Source: Prorocentrum cordatum (Eukaryota; Sar; Dinophyceae; Prorocentrales; Prorocentraceae). From it: a stretch of 64,000 nt of DNA. Location: positions 385,049-449,048 of the forward strand of contig CAUYUJ010002080.1 of NCBI GenBank assembly GCA_963575745.1. The letters are read 5' to 3'. The position numbers and the translations under genes were made by a program. Positions within the stretch are counted from its first letter, which is position 1; each line of letters opens with the position of its first letter. Below, piece by piece: positions 30,361 through 39,264 of this stretch. The notes under the pieces were generated by a model that had not been told where the DNA came from, made no database searches, and worked only from the letters and a program-made list of their open reading frames with translations.

Positions 30361-30789
30361 CGTAGGTGGGAGAAGGGAGGATGGAAGATGGACGAGGATG
30401 ACGACAACTGAGGAGGGGGGGGAACCATGATGGAGGAGGTGGCCCCTCAGGATAACCAAGAGGAAAGGGAGGAAAACCATGTGAGATAGGGGGGAGAAGC
30501 ATCATGGGTGCGAACGATGGCGGAGTAAGGATGACTGAGGAGACAGAACTGGGGAGGCGGGCCATACCTCGAGAACGGAGAGGGAGGAGGAGGAGGAGGA
30601 GGAGGAGCACGACGACGAAGACGACGATGAAGATTCTGACCAGCATCAGCCGAAGACGTCTGCCAGGGGTGGTCATGGCCGAGGGTGCCCCCGCTCTTCG
30701 CGCCGTCTGGGACCCCCCCCCATGGGGCCCTGCTGGGCCTCTTGGGGGGTGCTCTGGAGGCCTGCTGGACGCCCGCGCGAGCCTGCTGA

Positions 30790-30966
30790 GCTCGCCTCTC
30801 CTCCTCCTCCTCCTCCTCCTCCTCCTCCTCCTCCTCCTCCTCCTCCTCCTCCTCCTCCTCCTCCTCCTCCTCCTCCTCCTCCTCCTCCTCCTCCTCCTCC
30901 TCCTCCTCCTCCTCCTCCTCCTCCTCCTCCTCCTCCTCCTCCTCCTCCTCCTCCTCCTCCTCCTTC
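30790..30966 (+). repeat. (CTC)n microsatellite, the purest long block
   Basis: About 55 uninterrupted CTC triplets, suggesting recent expansion compared with the interrupted blocks elsewhere. Confidence 0.98.
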
Positions 30967-31227
30967 CTCTGTGCAAGTCCGGCTGCGCCCTGTTCTGATT
31001 GGGCTCGAAGATGCCACAAGAAGAGAGGCCTGCTGGGCCGCCCTGCAGGGGCTGTGGCCGCTCTGGGCCCTCCTTGGCTTCCCGATGGGGTGCCCTTCAG
31101 GCCTCCCGGGCCTCCGTGCAGGGGACGGGGCCATTTGGGGCCGGGGCTCGAGCTCAGCGGTGTTTTTGGGCGACGTCGTGGACGGTTTTCCGTCCTGACT
31201 TCGCTTCGCGGCGAAAAAGGGCAGAGC

Positions 31228-31341
31228 GAAGACGGAGCGAAGGCAGAACGAACGCAAACCGAAGACGAAAACGAAGAACATTACGAAGACGGAGCGAAGG
31301 CAGAACGAACGCAAACCGAAGACGAAAACGAAGAACATCGT
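31228..31341 (+). repeat. 57-bp direct repeat, two copies
   Basis: Copies start at 31,228 and 31,285 and are almost identical. As 57 is divisible by three, one frame (31,054-31,362) reads the same 19 residues twice (EDGAKAERTQTEDENEEHY). No gene context supports it. Confidence 0.85.
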
Positions 31342-31528
31342 TTAGCCCGAGCCCTGCTCTGAGCCAGGGCCACCTGATGGCAACACCCGACCCGCGCAGG
31401 CCGGGCCTGGGGTCGCTGGCGCGGGCGCGGCGGGCGCGGTCACACCCTCGTCCCGGGGAGGGTGTGGGCAGGCCAGCTGTGCGGTCCTCGTGCTCCTCGT
31501 CCTCGTCCTCGTCCTCTATCATCCTCCC

Positions 31529-31710
31529 CAGACCCCCTCGAGTAATGAAAAAAACATGACGGGAGGTTTTTCCTAATTTTCGGCCTCTGGGGGCCCTCGC
31601 CGGGCCTCGGGAGCGTCAAAAAACGACATAGGATGCAAAACCGGTCATGGGGAAAGGGTCGGGACCTCTGGGGGTCGACGTAACGAAAAAATCATTACGT
31701 CGGGGGTCTG
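31529..31710 (+). mobile_element. TIR element C, copy 2 (182 bp)
   Basis: CAGACCCCCTCGAGTAATGA at the left, TCATTACGTCGGGGGTCTG at the right. It is near identical to copy 1 at 3,861 over its full length (for example GAAAAAAACATGAC versus GAAAAAATCATGAC). The terminal hairpin has one T-to-C change. It is inserted beside a TCC-rich tract. Confidence 0.9.
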
Positions 31711-31939
31711 GGTCGTCATCATGGTCATCCTTGCCCTGGTCGTGCTCATCCTCCTCGTCCTCGTCCGGGAAGGCGCTGGTGGCCCGCCCTGCCACGGCAG
31801 GGCGGGCCTGCGAATTCGGTCGCCGCCCTTTCGCCAGCGCCCAGGGAGGGAGAGTGGAGGTCAGAGTGAGCGCGCGTTCCGTGGACGCCGGGAAAGAGCG
31901 TGGAGGATTCGGAATGGAGAGGGGCTGAGTTGCAGGGGA

Positions 31940-32262
31940 AAGGAGGGATTCGAACCAGGGGGGGGGGGGCTCGAGGGGGGGGGGATGAACCGAGGGGGGG
32001 ACCCCCCCTCCTCAATTGCAAGTGGAGAGTCGGATCGGTGGGCGGGGGTCTCCTCTCAGGGGGGGGGGGGGGGGGCATGGGTTCGAACGGCCCCCCCCCC
32101 CCCGAGTTGCAAGCGGGGGCGTTCGAACCGGGGAGGGGGACGCCCTCCCTCTCAATTGTACTGGGGGGGGGCGGTGTTCAAACCGGGGTAGGGGGCCTCC
32201 CCCTTCTCTCAAGGGGGGGGGCGGGGGGTGTTCGAAGTGGGAGGGTCCCCCCGCCTGAATTG
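31940..32262 (+). repeat. poly-G/poly-C array with TTCGAAC sites
   Basis: G or C runs of 7-14 alternate with TTCGAACC, TTCGAACGG, AATTGCAAGTGG, GTTCAAACCGG. Units are 60-80 bp. No tRNA folds around the TTCGAAC sites. Confidence 0.8.
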
Positions 32263-32287
32263 CAGGCAGAGGGTGGGTCAGGAGCGG

Positions 32288-32425
32288 AAGAAGGACGTAC
32301 ACGTACATGAATCCTCGCTGATTTCGAGGGCACGCATTGCGCGAATTGTCGTGTCACGCGGCCAGTCTCAGATCGAGGGGCCGTGTTCATGTACATAGTT
32401 TGACGCGTACGTCCTTTGTGGGTTC
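32288..32425. mobile_element. possible TIR element, imperfect
   Basis: Left AAGGACGTACACGTACATGA and right (reverse complement) AAGGACGTACGCGTC, then TATGTACATGAACACG. The arms match with a gap in the left copy. Between them is an ATTGCGCGAATTGTC dyad. Lower certainty than the other TIR elements. Confidence 0.45.
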
Positions 32426-32509
32426 CCTAGTGGGGGTGTTCGAACCGCCCCCCCCGCATTGGCAACCGACGACGGCGAGCCCCTGCGCCGGCGCCGGCGC
32501 CAGCGGGGT

Positions 32510-32609
32510 CGGGCAGCGACGACGACGACGGCGTCATGGATGACGTCGACGACAGCGACGACGCCGACGACGACGAATCCGACGCCGACTCCGACGCCGA
32601 CTCCGACGA

Positions 32610-32645
<36 letters not shown>

Positions 32646-32707
32646 AGACGACGACGACGACGACGACGACCACGACCACGACCACGACGACGACCACGAC
32701 CACGACC

Positions 32708-32767
<60 letters not shown>

Positions 32768-32819
32768 GCGACGGCGACGGCGGCGGCGGCGGCGACGGCG
32801 ACGGCGACGGCGACGGCGT

Positions 32820-32850
<31 letters not shown>

Positions 32851-32868
32851 TCCGACGCCGACTACTAG
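32510..32868 (+). repeat. (GAC)n microsatellite
   Basis: GAC/GAT/GGC triplets with CACGAC stretches; one frame is poly-Asp ending in a TAG at 32,868. Confidence 0.95.
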
Positions 32869-32999
32869 GTTCGACCCTTATTATGCTGCGATTAAGGCCT
32901 GATCGAGCACTGGTAAGATTTTCTACGAGTTGGATCGAGCCCGAAATCAGAGTTGCATTCGCTATAGTCTGATTTGATGTCAGTTGGATTGAGCATTCT

Positions 33000-33645
33000 G
33001 AGCCCCAGACCTCTCGCTCGCTCGAGCAAGGGAACGAGGGGATCGACTTCTTCTTCCCTCGCTCTTTCGCTCGCTTGCTCGAGCGAGCGAGCACGCGAGC
33101 ACCATGCATTCAATGCCACGCCCGCTCGATGCGACCCACATTTGCTCCAGCGAGCGACCGAGCGAGAGGACCCCCTACTTCCTCGCTCGCTTGCTTGCTC
33201 GAGCGACCGAGCGAGCAAACGAGCGCCATGCATTTCATGTCCCACCCGCCCAGCCCGACCCGCCCGACTCTCTCGCTCGCTTGCTCGAGGGAGCGAGCGA
33301 GCGAGAAGACCGACTCACTCGTTCCGTCGTTCGCTCGCTCGCATACTTGCTCCAGCTAGCGAGCGAGAAATTGAACATCATGCAATGAATGACCCGCCCG
33401 CCCAAACCGAACCGCCCGACCCGGTCGCTCGCTCGCACGTTGACTCGAGCGGGCGAGCGAGCGAGCAAGCGAACACCATGCATGTAGTGTCCCGCCCGCC
33501 CGACTCGCTCGCTTGCTCGAGCTCGCGAGCGGGCGAGCGAGCAAGCGAGTACCATGCGTGCATTTAATGACACGCACGACTCTCGACTGGTTACTCGAGC
33601 GATACTGAGCCTTCGAGCGAACGAGCGAGCCTTAGAGTAGCATCG
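33000..33645 (+). repeat. ~105-130-bp satellite of CTCG/GAGC dyads
   Basis: About five units, each with CTCGCTCGCTTGCTCGAGCG dyad arms, an ACCATGCAT phrase (33,102; 33,227; 33,378; 33,478; 33,552) and TCCCGCCCGCCCGA. The dyads could fold into long hairpins. Reverse frames (SLARSLEQASER-like) are by-products. Confidence 0.85.
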
Positions 33646-33659
33646 AGCCTTGGTAGGAA

Positions 33660-33960
33660 TTTATTTTTGGGGGGAGGGGGGGCAGTTCGAACCGCCCCCC
33701 GGTTCGAACCCCCGTCCCCCACTGCAGCTCGGGGGCCGGTTCGAACCCCTCCCCTCTTGGACAGGGGGGGGTGCGGTTCGAACATCCCCCCTAACCTTTG
33801 CAAATCAGGGCGGGGAGGGGGGGCCAGTTCGAGCACCCCCCCCGTGCAATTCGGGGGGAGGGGGCCGGTTCGAACCCATCCCCCTGTGGAGAGGGGTGGG
33901 GGCAGTTAGGGAGGCCGGTGTCCAGGGTGGGGGTGGGGGGGGGGGGCAGTTTCCAGGGGT
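33660..33960 (+). repeat. poly-G/C array with GGTTCGAACC palindromes
   Basis: At least five GGTTCGAACCC-type 10-12 bp palindromes spaced 40-70 bp and separated by G or C runs. Each resembles the B-box core GGTTCGANNCC of RNA polymerase III genes, but no tRNA arms or A-box partner were found. Confidence 0.75.
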
Positions 33961-34337
33961 ATTCAATGTTTTTTGTTGTCCCCCCCTCCCCCGGTTCCAA
34001 CGTGTCAGGGGAGTTGCTCCAGGCAGGCGTTCACGAAACGTGTTTTCTCCGAGCTTCGAATGCAATTATTGGATGGCTGGTCAAATGCAGCATCGGCGCT
34101 GGTTTATCCGTGGTCGACTGCTGGCTTACCCAGCAGACCCCCATCTCAATCCAGTTCAATTCAGCTTCATCTGGCTCGATGGCATGATGGCCCCCGAATC
34201 TGGTTGAATAATCGTTCTTACATGGACCTCCCATGTCGAGGTCTCCCCCCTTGACTTCTTGAGCCGGTCCCCCTCGTCGGTACCCCTCAGGAGGAGCCTC
34301 CACACAGTTCCCCCAAGAGGTCCAGCAACGAGAGCTC

Positions 34338-34409
34338 TGCACGTGCACCGATCCTGGCCAGGCCCATCCTGTGTCCAGCATGAGCCTGGCCAGGATCGGT
34401 GCACGTGCA
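34338..34409. repeat. perfect 26-bp inverted repeat, 20-bp spacer
   Basis: Arm 1 (34,338-34,363) begins TGCACGTGCACCG and ends TGGCCAGGC. Arm 2 (34,384-34,409) is its exact reverse complement. The RNA would form a 26-bp stem. The arms lie outside any microsatellite and the flanks are not inverted copies, so the dyad is sharply bounded. Confidence 0.95.
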
Positions 34410-34469
34410 TAGTTCGCATTCTTCCAGGAGGGAGCACGGGGGACGTCTGGGGGATGCCCCCCCGCTTCC

Positions 34470-34577
34470 TCTCTCTCTCTCTCTTTTTTCTCTATCTCTC
34501 TCTTTCCGTCTCTCTTTCTTTCTCATGCCTCCTCCGAGGCGACGATGCGCCGCGAGCGCCCCCCCCCCCCCCCCCCG
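34470..34577 (+). repeat. (CT)n tract and long C run
   Basis: CTCTCT repeats at 34,470-34,530 and an uninterrupted C run of ~18 at 34,558-34,576. Confidence 0.9.
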
Positions 34578-34579
34578 GC

Positions 34580-35270
34580 TGCGGCCAAGGTCTGGGTTGA
34601 TCGCCGCCAGGCGCCCACTGCTGTCGCACAGGGCCACTTTCCTACGAAGCATCGGAGGCGTCGCGTAGCCGACGGTCGAGTCGAGCTGGCCCTCGCAGCG
34701 GTAGACGCGGAGGCTCTCCCGCGGCTCGTGCCATGGCGGGGACCGAGCAGGTGCACTTTTTCAGGAGCATTGCGTTGCGGCGTAGGCCCAGCCGAGCTCT
34801 TCGCGGAGGCCGGGCACCGCGATGGCGAACTATTGGTCGGCATCGACGACGTAGACGACGACGGTCGAGGTCGGAGGCCTTTTCGGCGAAGGCGGGTCGA
34901 AGGAGTCCTTGGCAAAGGTCGACTTCCAAGATTCAGCCTCATTGGCTTCGCAGGCGGGGTCGAACGTGTGGACGTACAGCCAGGATTTCGAGTAGAAGAC
35001 GATGCCATCGCCAAGGCAATGCGCTGGTATTGGCTTTACAGGCCGCGTTGCAGATATCGATCGTCTTGCCGTTGTCATCCAAGATGGTGGACGTGATGGC
35101 CTTCTCGATATCCGAGACTGTCACGTAGATGTTGCCCCACGAGAAGACTTCGTCGAGGCAGACCTTCGAGATCACCTTGGAGTGGTGTGTGCCCTGGGAA
35201 ACAAGCATGGTCGCGACGGCTGCCACGGCGCGGCGCAGTGCGCCACAGGACGGGAAGCTGGTGCAGCTGA
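34580..35270 (-). pseudogene. unidentified minus-strand pseudogene
   Basis: From ~35,240 one minus frame reads MLVSQGTHHSKVISKVCLDE, VFSWGNIYVTVSDIEKAI, TSTILDDNGKTIDICNAACK. Near 35,035 the reading shifts to a second register with GDGIVFYSKSWLYVHTFDPA, CEANEAESWKSTFAKDSFDP and TSTVVVYVVDADQ, then a TAG, then FAIAVPGLREELGWAYAATQ, a TGA, then ESLRVYRCEGQLDSTVGYAT and VALCDSSGRLAAINPDLGRS. Codons are strongly G/C-ending and the peptide is not repetitive, so this was a real protein. Two stops and at least one shift make it inactive. No family recognised. Confidence 0.55.
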
Positions 35271-35373
35271 CGGCGCTATTTGGCAGCAGGCTCGGGCCAG
35301 GGCCGCGGTGCACAAGACGATGCAGAGTGGCTGCGACGAGGAGGCCGGAGGCTGGGCAATCCCTTTGCGCACG

Positions 35374-35590
35374 CATCTGGACGCCCGAAATGGGTACCGA
35401 AAGAATGGGTACAATGTCCAACAGCAGTTCCTGTTCATTTTGAACAGGCCTCGCTGTCCACGCCGCCGCGGCCTGTGTTCATTCGAGACTGGAGGCCGCC
35501 TGCCCAACAGCGACCGCTGTTGGTTTGGGACAACATTTGTTGTTGGGCATCGTACCCATTTTTTCGGTACCCATGTCGGGCGTCCAAATC
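35374..35590. mobile_element. TIR element D (MITE-like), well preserved
   Basis: ~49-bp ends with about five mismatches: left TGGACGCCCGAAATGGGTAC then CGAAAGAATGGGTACAATG; right (reverse complement) TGGACGCCCGACATGGGTAC then CGAAAAAATGGGTACGATG. The interior has CAACAGCAG/CTGTTGG dyads and a GGAGGCCGCCTGCCC segment. A diverged copy is at 29,140. No transposase ORF. Confidence 0.85.
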
Positions 35591-35836
35591 GCAGAGGGGC
35601 AAGACTGCAGCGATGTGTTCTGGCGGAGAGCGCGAGCAGGTTGCAGAGGCGAACGCGCTCGGGCGCAGGGCGAGGCGTTCGGCCGCCGGGCGGCGGCTGC
35701 CGTCTGCCGCGGCGGTGCCGGGGGGCGGGCGCTCGCGGGGCGGAGCGGCGCCTCGGCCGCGGGCGGCGTGGGCGGCGGGGCTCCTGGCGCGGCGGTGGGG
35801 GCTGGCTCTGCCTGGGCGCCCTTGGCTCGGGCCGAG

Positions 35837-36010
35837 CGAAAGGGGGGGATTGGGAAAGGGGGGGTACGAAATTTGCTGCATGCAGCTGGTTTCGGCCTCA
35901 CCGAGGGGCCCATTCCTCGATACATGGGCGCCTTCTGGCGCCGGGAGGCGCTGGGAGAATCAGCTACGAGAGCTGATTCTCAAACCCCCCCTTTGCTATC
36001 CCCCCTTTCG
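35837..36010. mobile_element. TIR element B, copy 2 (best copy, 174 bp)
   Basis: Left CGAAAGGGGGGGATTGGGAA and right (reverse complement) CGAAAGGGGGGGATAGCAAA, both continuing AGGGGGGGT. The interior has GGCGCCTTCTGGCGCC and the dyad AGAATCAGCT/AGCTGATTCT. High identity to 3,482-3,650. Confidence 0.9.
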
Positions 36011-36019
36011 CCCGACCCG

Positions 36020-36420
36020 ATTGGCACTCACCATGGCCCTCTGGGGGCGGCGGCCCCCGCACCGCGCGCCAGTGCTGCAGCATGGCCTCGTCTCCCGCGA
36101 TGGTGGCGCCGACGGTGTCCGCCGTTGATCGCGACGTGGGGGAAGTGAGCGCTCGGCCACACCGTCCCACACTCCGAGGCAGCAGAGGTGGCACTCGTCA
36201 CGGTGGATAGCCTCATAGAAGTAGCCGCTGCCGCAGACTGGTGTCCAGCGTCCAGCACGTAGGTGTCCGCGATGTGGATCAGCTCGGCCGGGGTGGCTCC
36301 GCCTAGTAGCAGTCTAATACGAAGGGCTGCGTGGTGCGGCGTGATGCCGCCGAGTTGGAGTCCAACGGCCACTGCTGGAGTAACGCCATGATGTCATTCA
36401 GGGCCCAGTCATGAATCGTC
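36020..36420. other. unassigned open frames, both strands
   Basis: The minus frame 36,028-36,372 has PAELIHIADTYVLDAGHQSA and SECGTVWPSAHFPHVAINGG, which look protein-like, but no domain is recognised; plus frames are also open. Confidence 0.3.
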
Positions 36421-37560
36421 GAGGTGGATGCCGGTCTGTTTGGGCAGCCGCGGTTCGCTTTGGGGCGGCGACGTGCTTACCTCGGGACATGGCCGCGTAG
36501 CTGCGCCACCCATGCATCGAAGACACAGCGGCATAAATATAGACTTTCGGCGGTCCGCGCGGAGGCGGCGCCGGAGGCACCGCCCGGGGGGGCCAGCGCC
36601 GATCCAAGATCTCCGCGCGAACCGTCGAGAAATGACCTTCAGGCCGTTTCTAGTTTTTCCAGCGTCGGCGGGCAAGCGGCACGCCCATTCTGGCGGCGAG
36701 CCCAGGGGGCAATTGCAGAGGGGGCGGGCCTGCCCAGAAGGCTCGGAGGGCCCGGGCCCCTCTGAGAAGCTCTCGCGGCCCTCCCCGCAGGCACAGGGAA
36801 CTCTTCCGCAGGCGCGAGGGCTTCTGAGAAGCCCCCGCCGCCTGCCGAGGAGGCCTTCCCCCCTCCCCCCCACACGCCTCGCCGCCGGCCCTCGCGCTCG
36901 GCCGAGCGGGGCCGCTGCGCTGGGGAGCTCCAGCGGCGGCGGGCGGCGGCTCGCAGGGGCCGGCACGGCACGCGGGCCCCTGGCGGGGCATGCCGGGAGG
37001 CCCTCGCGGGGGGGGTGGCCCTCGCGAGAGCCGAGGCTTGGCCGCCCCCCGCGGCGGCAGCGTGCGCGGAGCGGCCCGGCACCCCGAGCGCGCGCGCACG
37101 GCACGCGGGCACGGCACGGAGGCCCGGAGCGCGGCCGCGGCACAGTTGCCGCACCCCCCCGGGCGGGAGCGGCACGCCGGACGCAACCACGACGCGGCAC
37201 GCGGGCAGGGCACGGCACGCAGATGGCGCACCGTGTGCACGTCAGGCCGCGGGCCAGACGAGGCACTCGGGCGCGGCACGATGCGCGGGCGGTGCACTGC
37301 TCGTGCTCCCGGAGGTGGCACCGCACACGGGCGGCACAGCTTTCGCCTTCGAGGAATCAGAAACCGGGTCTCGTCGTACAGAGAGGGCCCTCCCCCCATC
37401 TTCCCTTTCGCCTTCTGCTCCTCTCTGTCAGATGTCCACCCCCCTCCCGAATCGGCCCCCTGTCCCCATCCATGGCACGGCCGACCACTTTCGCGAGCCA
37501 CGTGCAGCCGTGGCGTCAAGGCTCCCCCCACGGTCAGACGCTTCTCCCCGGTTCCTGATG
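36420..37560. other. extremely GC-rich region, no gene supported
   Basis: Stops are rare in all frames, giving several 180-370-codon ORFs on both strands that are Ala/Arg/Pro/Gly-rich and mutually exclusive. GCACGGCACGC-type repetition occurs at 37,090-37,300. Confidence 0.6.
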
Positions 37561-37646
37561 GCATGTGAGTTCTCAGAACGCTGCCCCCCTCCCACTCCCC
37601 CAGGGCCGCTCGGCCATTGGGGGGGGGCTGATCAACCTAAAGCCAT

Positions 37647-37677
37647 GCGACTCCTGGAGCACCGCTCCAGCAGTCGC
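37647..37677. repeat. 31-bp hairpin motif, copy 1
   Basis: GCGACTCCTGGAGC, ACC, then GCTCCAGCAGTCGC: 14-bp arms with one mismatch. Preceded by a CCCCAGGGC-like string, as in copy 2. Confidence 0.85.
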
Positions 37678-37933
37678 CAGCTGCTGGGGTGGCACTGTCA
37701 ACCCACATAGTAAGGATGAGCGATTTTCCAAGGCTGCCCTTGCACCCTTCCCATTCGGACCATTCTTGGCCGCTTTCGCTGGCCGCGCCCCGCCCGCAAA
37801 GTGCCTACAGGGCCTTCCAAGGCCCTTGTATCCTCTCCGCGCGTTCTTATCTTACGGGTTGACTGTAAGTGTGAACCGAGAGACGTTCCTCTCCATCCCT
37901 TCCTGTCAGGTCCCCCCCTTCATCCTCCCCCAG

Positions 37934-37964
37934 GCGACTCCTGGGGCACTGCTCCAGGAGTCGC
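37934..37964. repeat. 31-bp hairpin motif, copy 2
   Basis: GCGACTCCTGGGGC, ACT, then GCTCCAGGAGTCGC: the same hairpin with one mismatch, 287 bp downstream. Both copies are followed within ~20 bp by GGGGTGG. Confidence 0.85.
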
Positions 37965-38169
37965 TTGTTGATGGGGTGGTAAGTGTGAGAGTAGAACCGC
38001 TTCCTCTTGTTTTGACGTGGCACCCTGAGGGCGCAAAAGCCGTTACTGCGCTGGGACTAGTTTGGATCGTTGGGCTCGTCAGTCCGCTAATGAGCCCCAG
38101 ATTGCAGCAGTGCTCGAGCGATCTACAATCCAGATACGGTGACAATGCAATCAAGATGCGGTGGCAATA

Positions 38170-38260
38170 AGATCAAGATCCTCCCCCCCTCCGCATCCTG
38201 CTCCTCCTCCTGCCCGTCCTCCCCTTCCTCCTCCTCCGTTCCCTCATCGTCCTCCTCGGG
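38170..38260 (+). repeat. TCC-rich microsatellite
   Basis: CTCCTCC and CCTCCTCC runs with substitutions. Confidence 0.8.
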
Positions 38261-38404
38261 GCTGTCCGCCCCCCCCCCTCCCCCACCAACGGGGAGGTCG
38301 TCGCCGAGGCCGTCTCTCGAGGCGCCGCGGCGCGCCCCGCTGGGCGCGGCCCACGCGGAGGCGCGCCCGCCGCCAGCCGCCACCCCCTCCCCCCCTCAGC
38401 GGCG

Positions 38405-38518
38405 AGTGCTGCGACGACGGCGACGACCGCGACCACGAGCACGGTGACGACGGCGACGACCAAGCGACGACGATCGACGACCACGGCGACGAACAGGACG
38501 ACGACCACGGCGACGACC

Positions 38519-38551
<33 letters not shown>

Positions 38552-38683
38552 TCGACCACGACAACCACGGCGACGAACAGGACGACCACGACCACGACCA
38601 CGATCACGACCACGATGACGACGACCACGACGACCACCACCACCACCACCACCACCACCACCACTACGACCACGACCACGACC

Positions 38684-38730
<47 letters not shown>

Positions 38731-38750
38731 TACGACGACGGTCGACCATC
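38405..38750 (+). repeat. (GAC)n / (CAC)n microsatellite
   Basis: GACGAC, CACGAC and CACCAC triplets; frames are poly-Asp/His, poly-Thr or, reversed, poly-Val. Confidence 0.95.
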
Positions 38751-38884
38751 GACGTCGACGGCCACAGCACAATTACATCGACGTCGTCGTTGCGGAGGTT
38801 TGTGGGGGTCTGTGGGGGCTCTCGTCGCCACGGTGGACGCGGTTTGGAAATTTCGCCAGGACGGACCTTGGGAGATATCTCAGA

Positions 38885-39120
38885 GGGGAGGGAGAGGAAG
38901 CAGGGGGACTGGGAAGGGGGAAAGGGAGAGGGGGGGGGGCGGAGGGGGCGGAGGAAGGGAGGGCTGGAGGGAGGGAGGCGGAGGAGGACCGGGAAGTTGA
39001 GGAAGGAGGAGGGAAGCAGGGAGAAGGGAGTGAGGAGGAGGATGGATGGAGGGGTATGGTCTACAGGCATCTGGATCGAAGAGAAAGGAGGAGCAGGGAG
39101 CAGGGAAGAGGCGAGAGCGT
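38885..39120 (+). repeat. GGGA-rich purine tract
   Basis: Almost purine-only; frames are Gly/Glu/Arg by-products. Confidence 0.85.
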
Positions 39121-39264
39121 AGGTTCGAATCGCCCGAGTCTCGATTCGCCTGGCTCGATTCTCCCGGCTAGGTTCATCTGGCTCCGGCCCTCGACGAGGC
39201 GGTGGCTGCCCCTCCCGCCGACCCGCCCGTCAGGGTCCGCACGCCCGACACCACACGCCCTTCA

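Noticed and set aside
30131-30976. 281-codon minus ORF with an Arg-rich end
   Set aside because: The Arg run is the CTC tract read in reverse; the remainder has no domain and overlaps other open frames.
33660-33960. tRNA genes suggested by GGTTCGAACC
   Set aside because: No acceptor, D or anticodon stem can be formed around any site; motif occurs in G/C-run satellite units.
36409-37568. 300-376-codon ORFs on both strands
   Set aside because: Mutually overlapping in very GC-rich sequence, no domain, no codon pattern favouring one.
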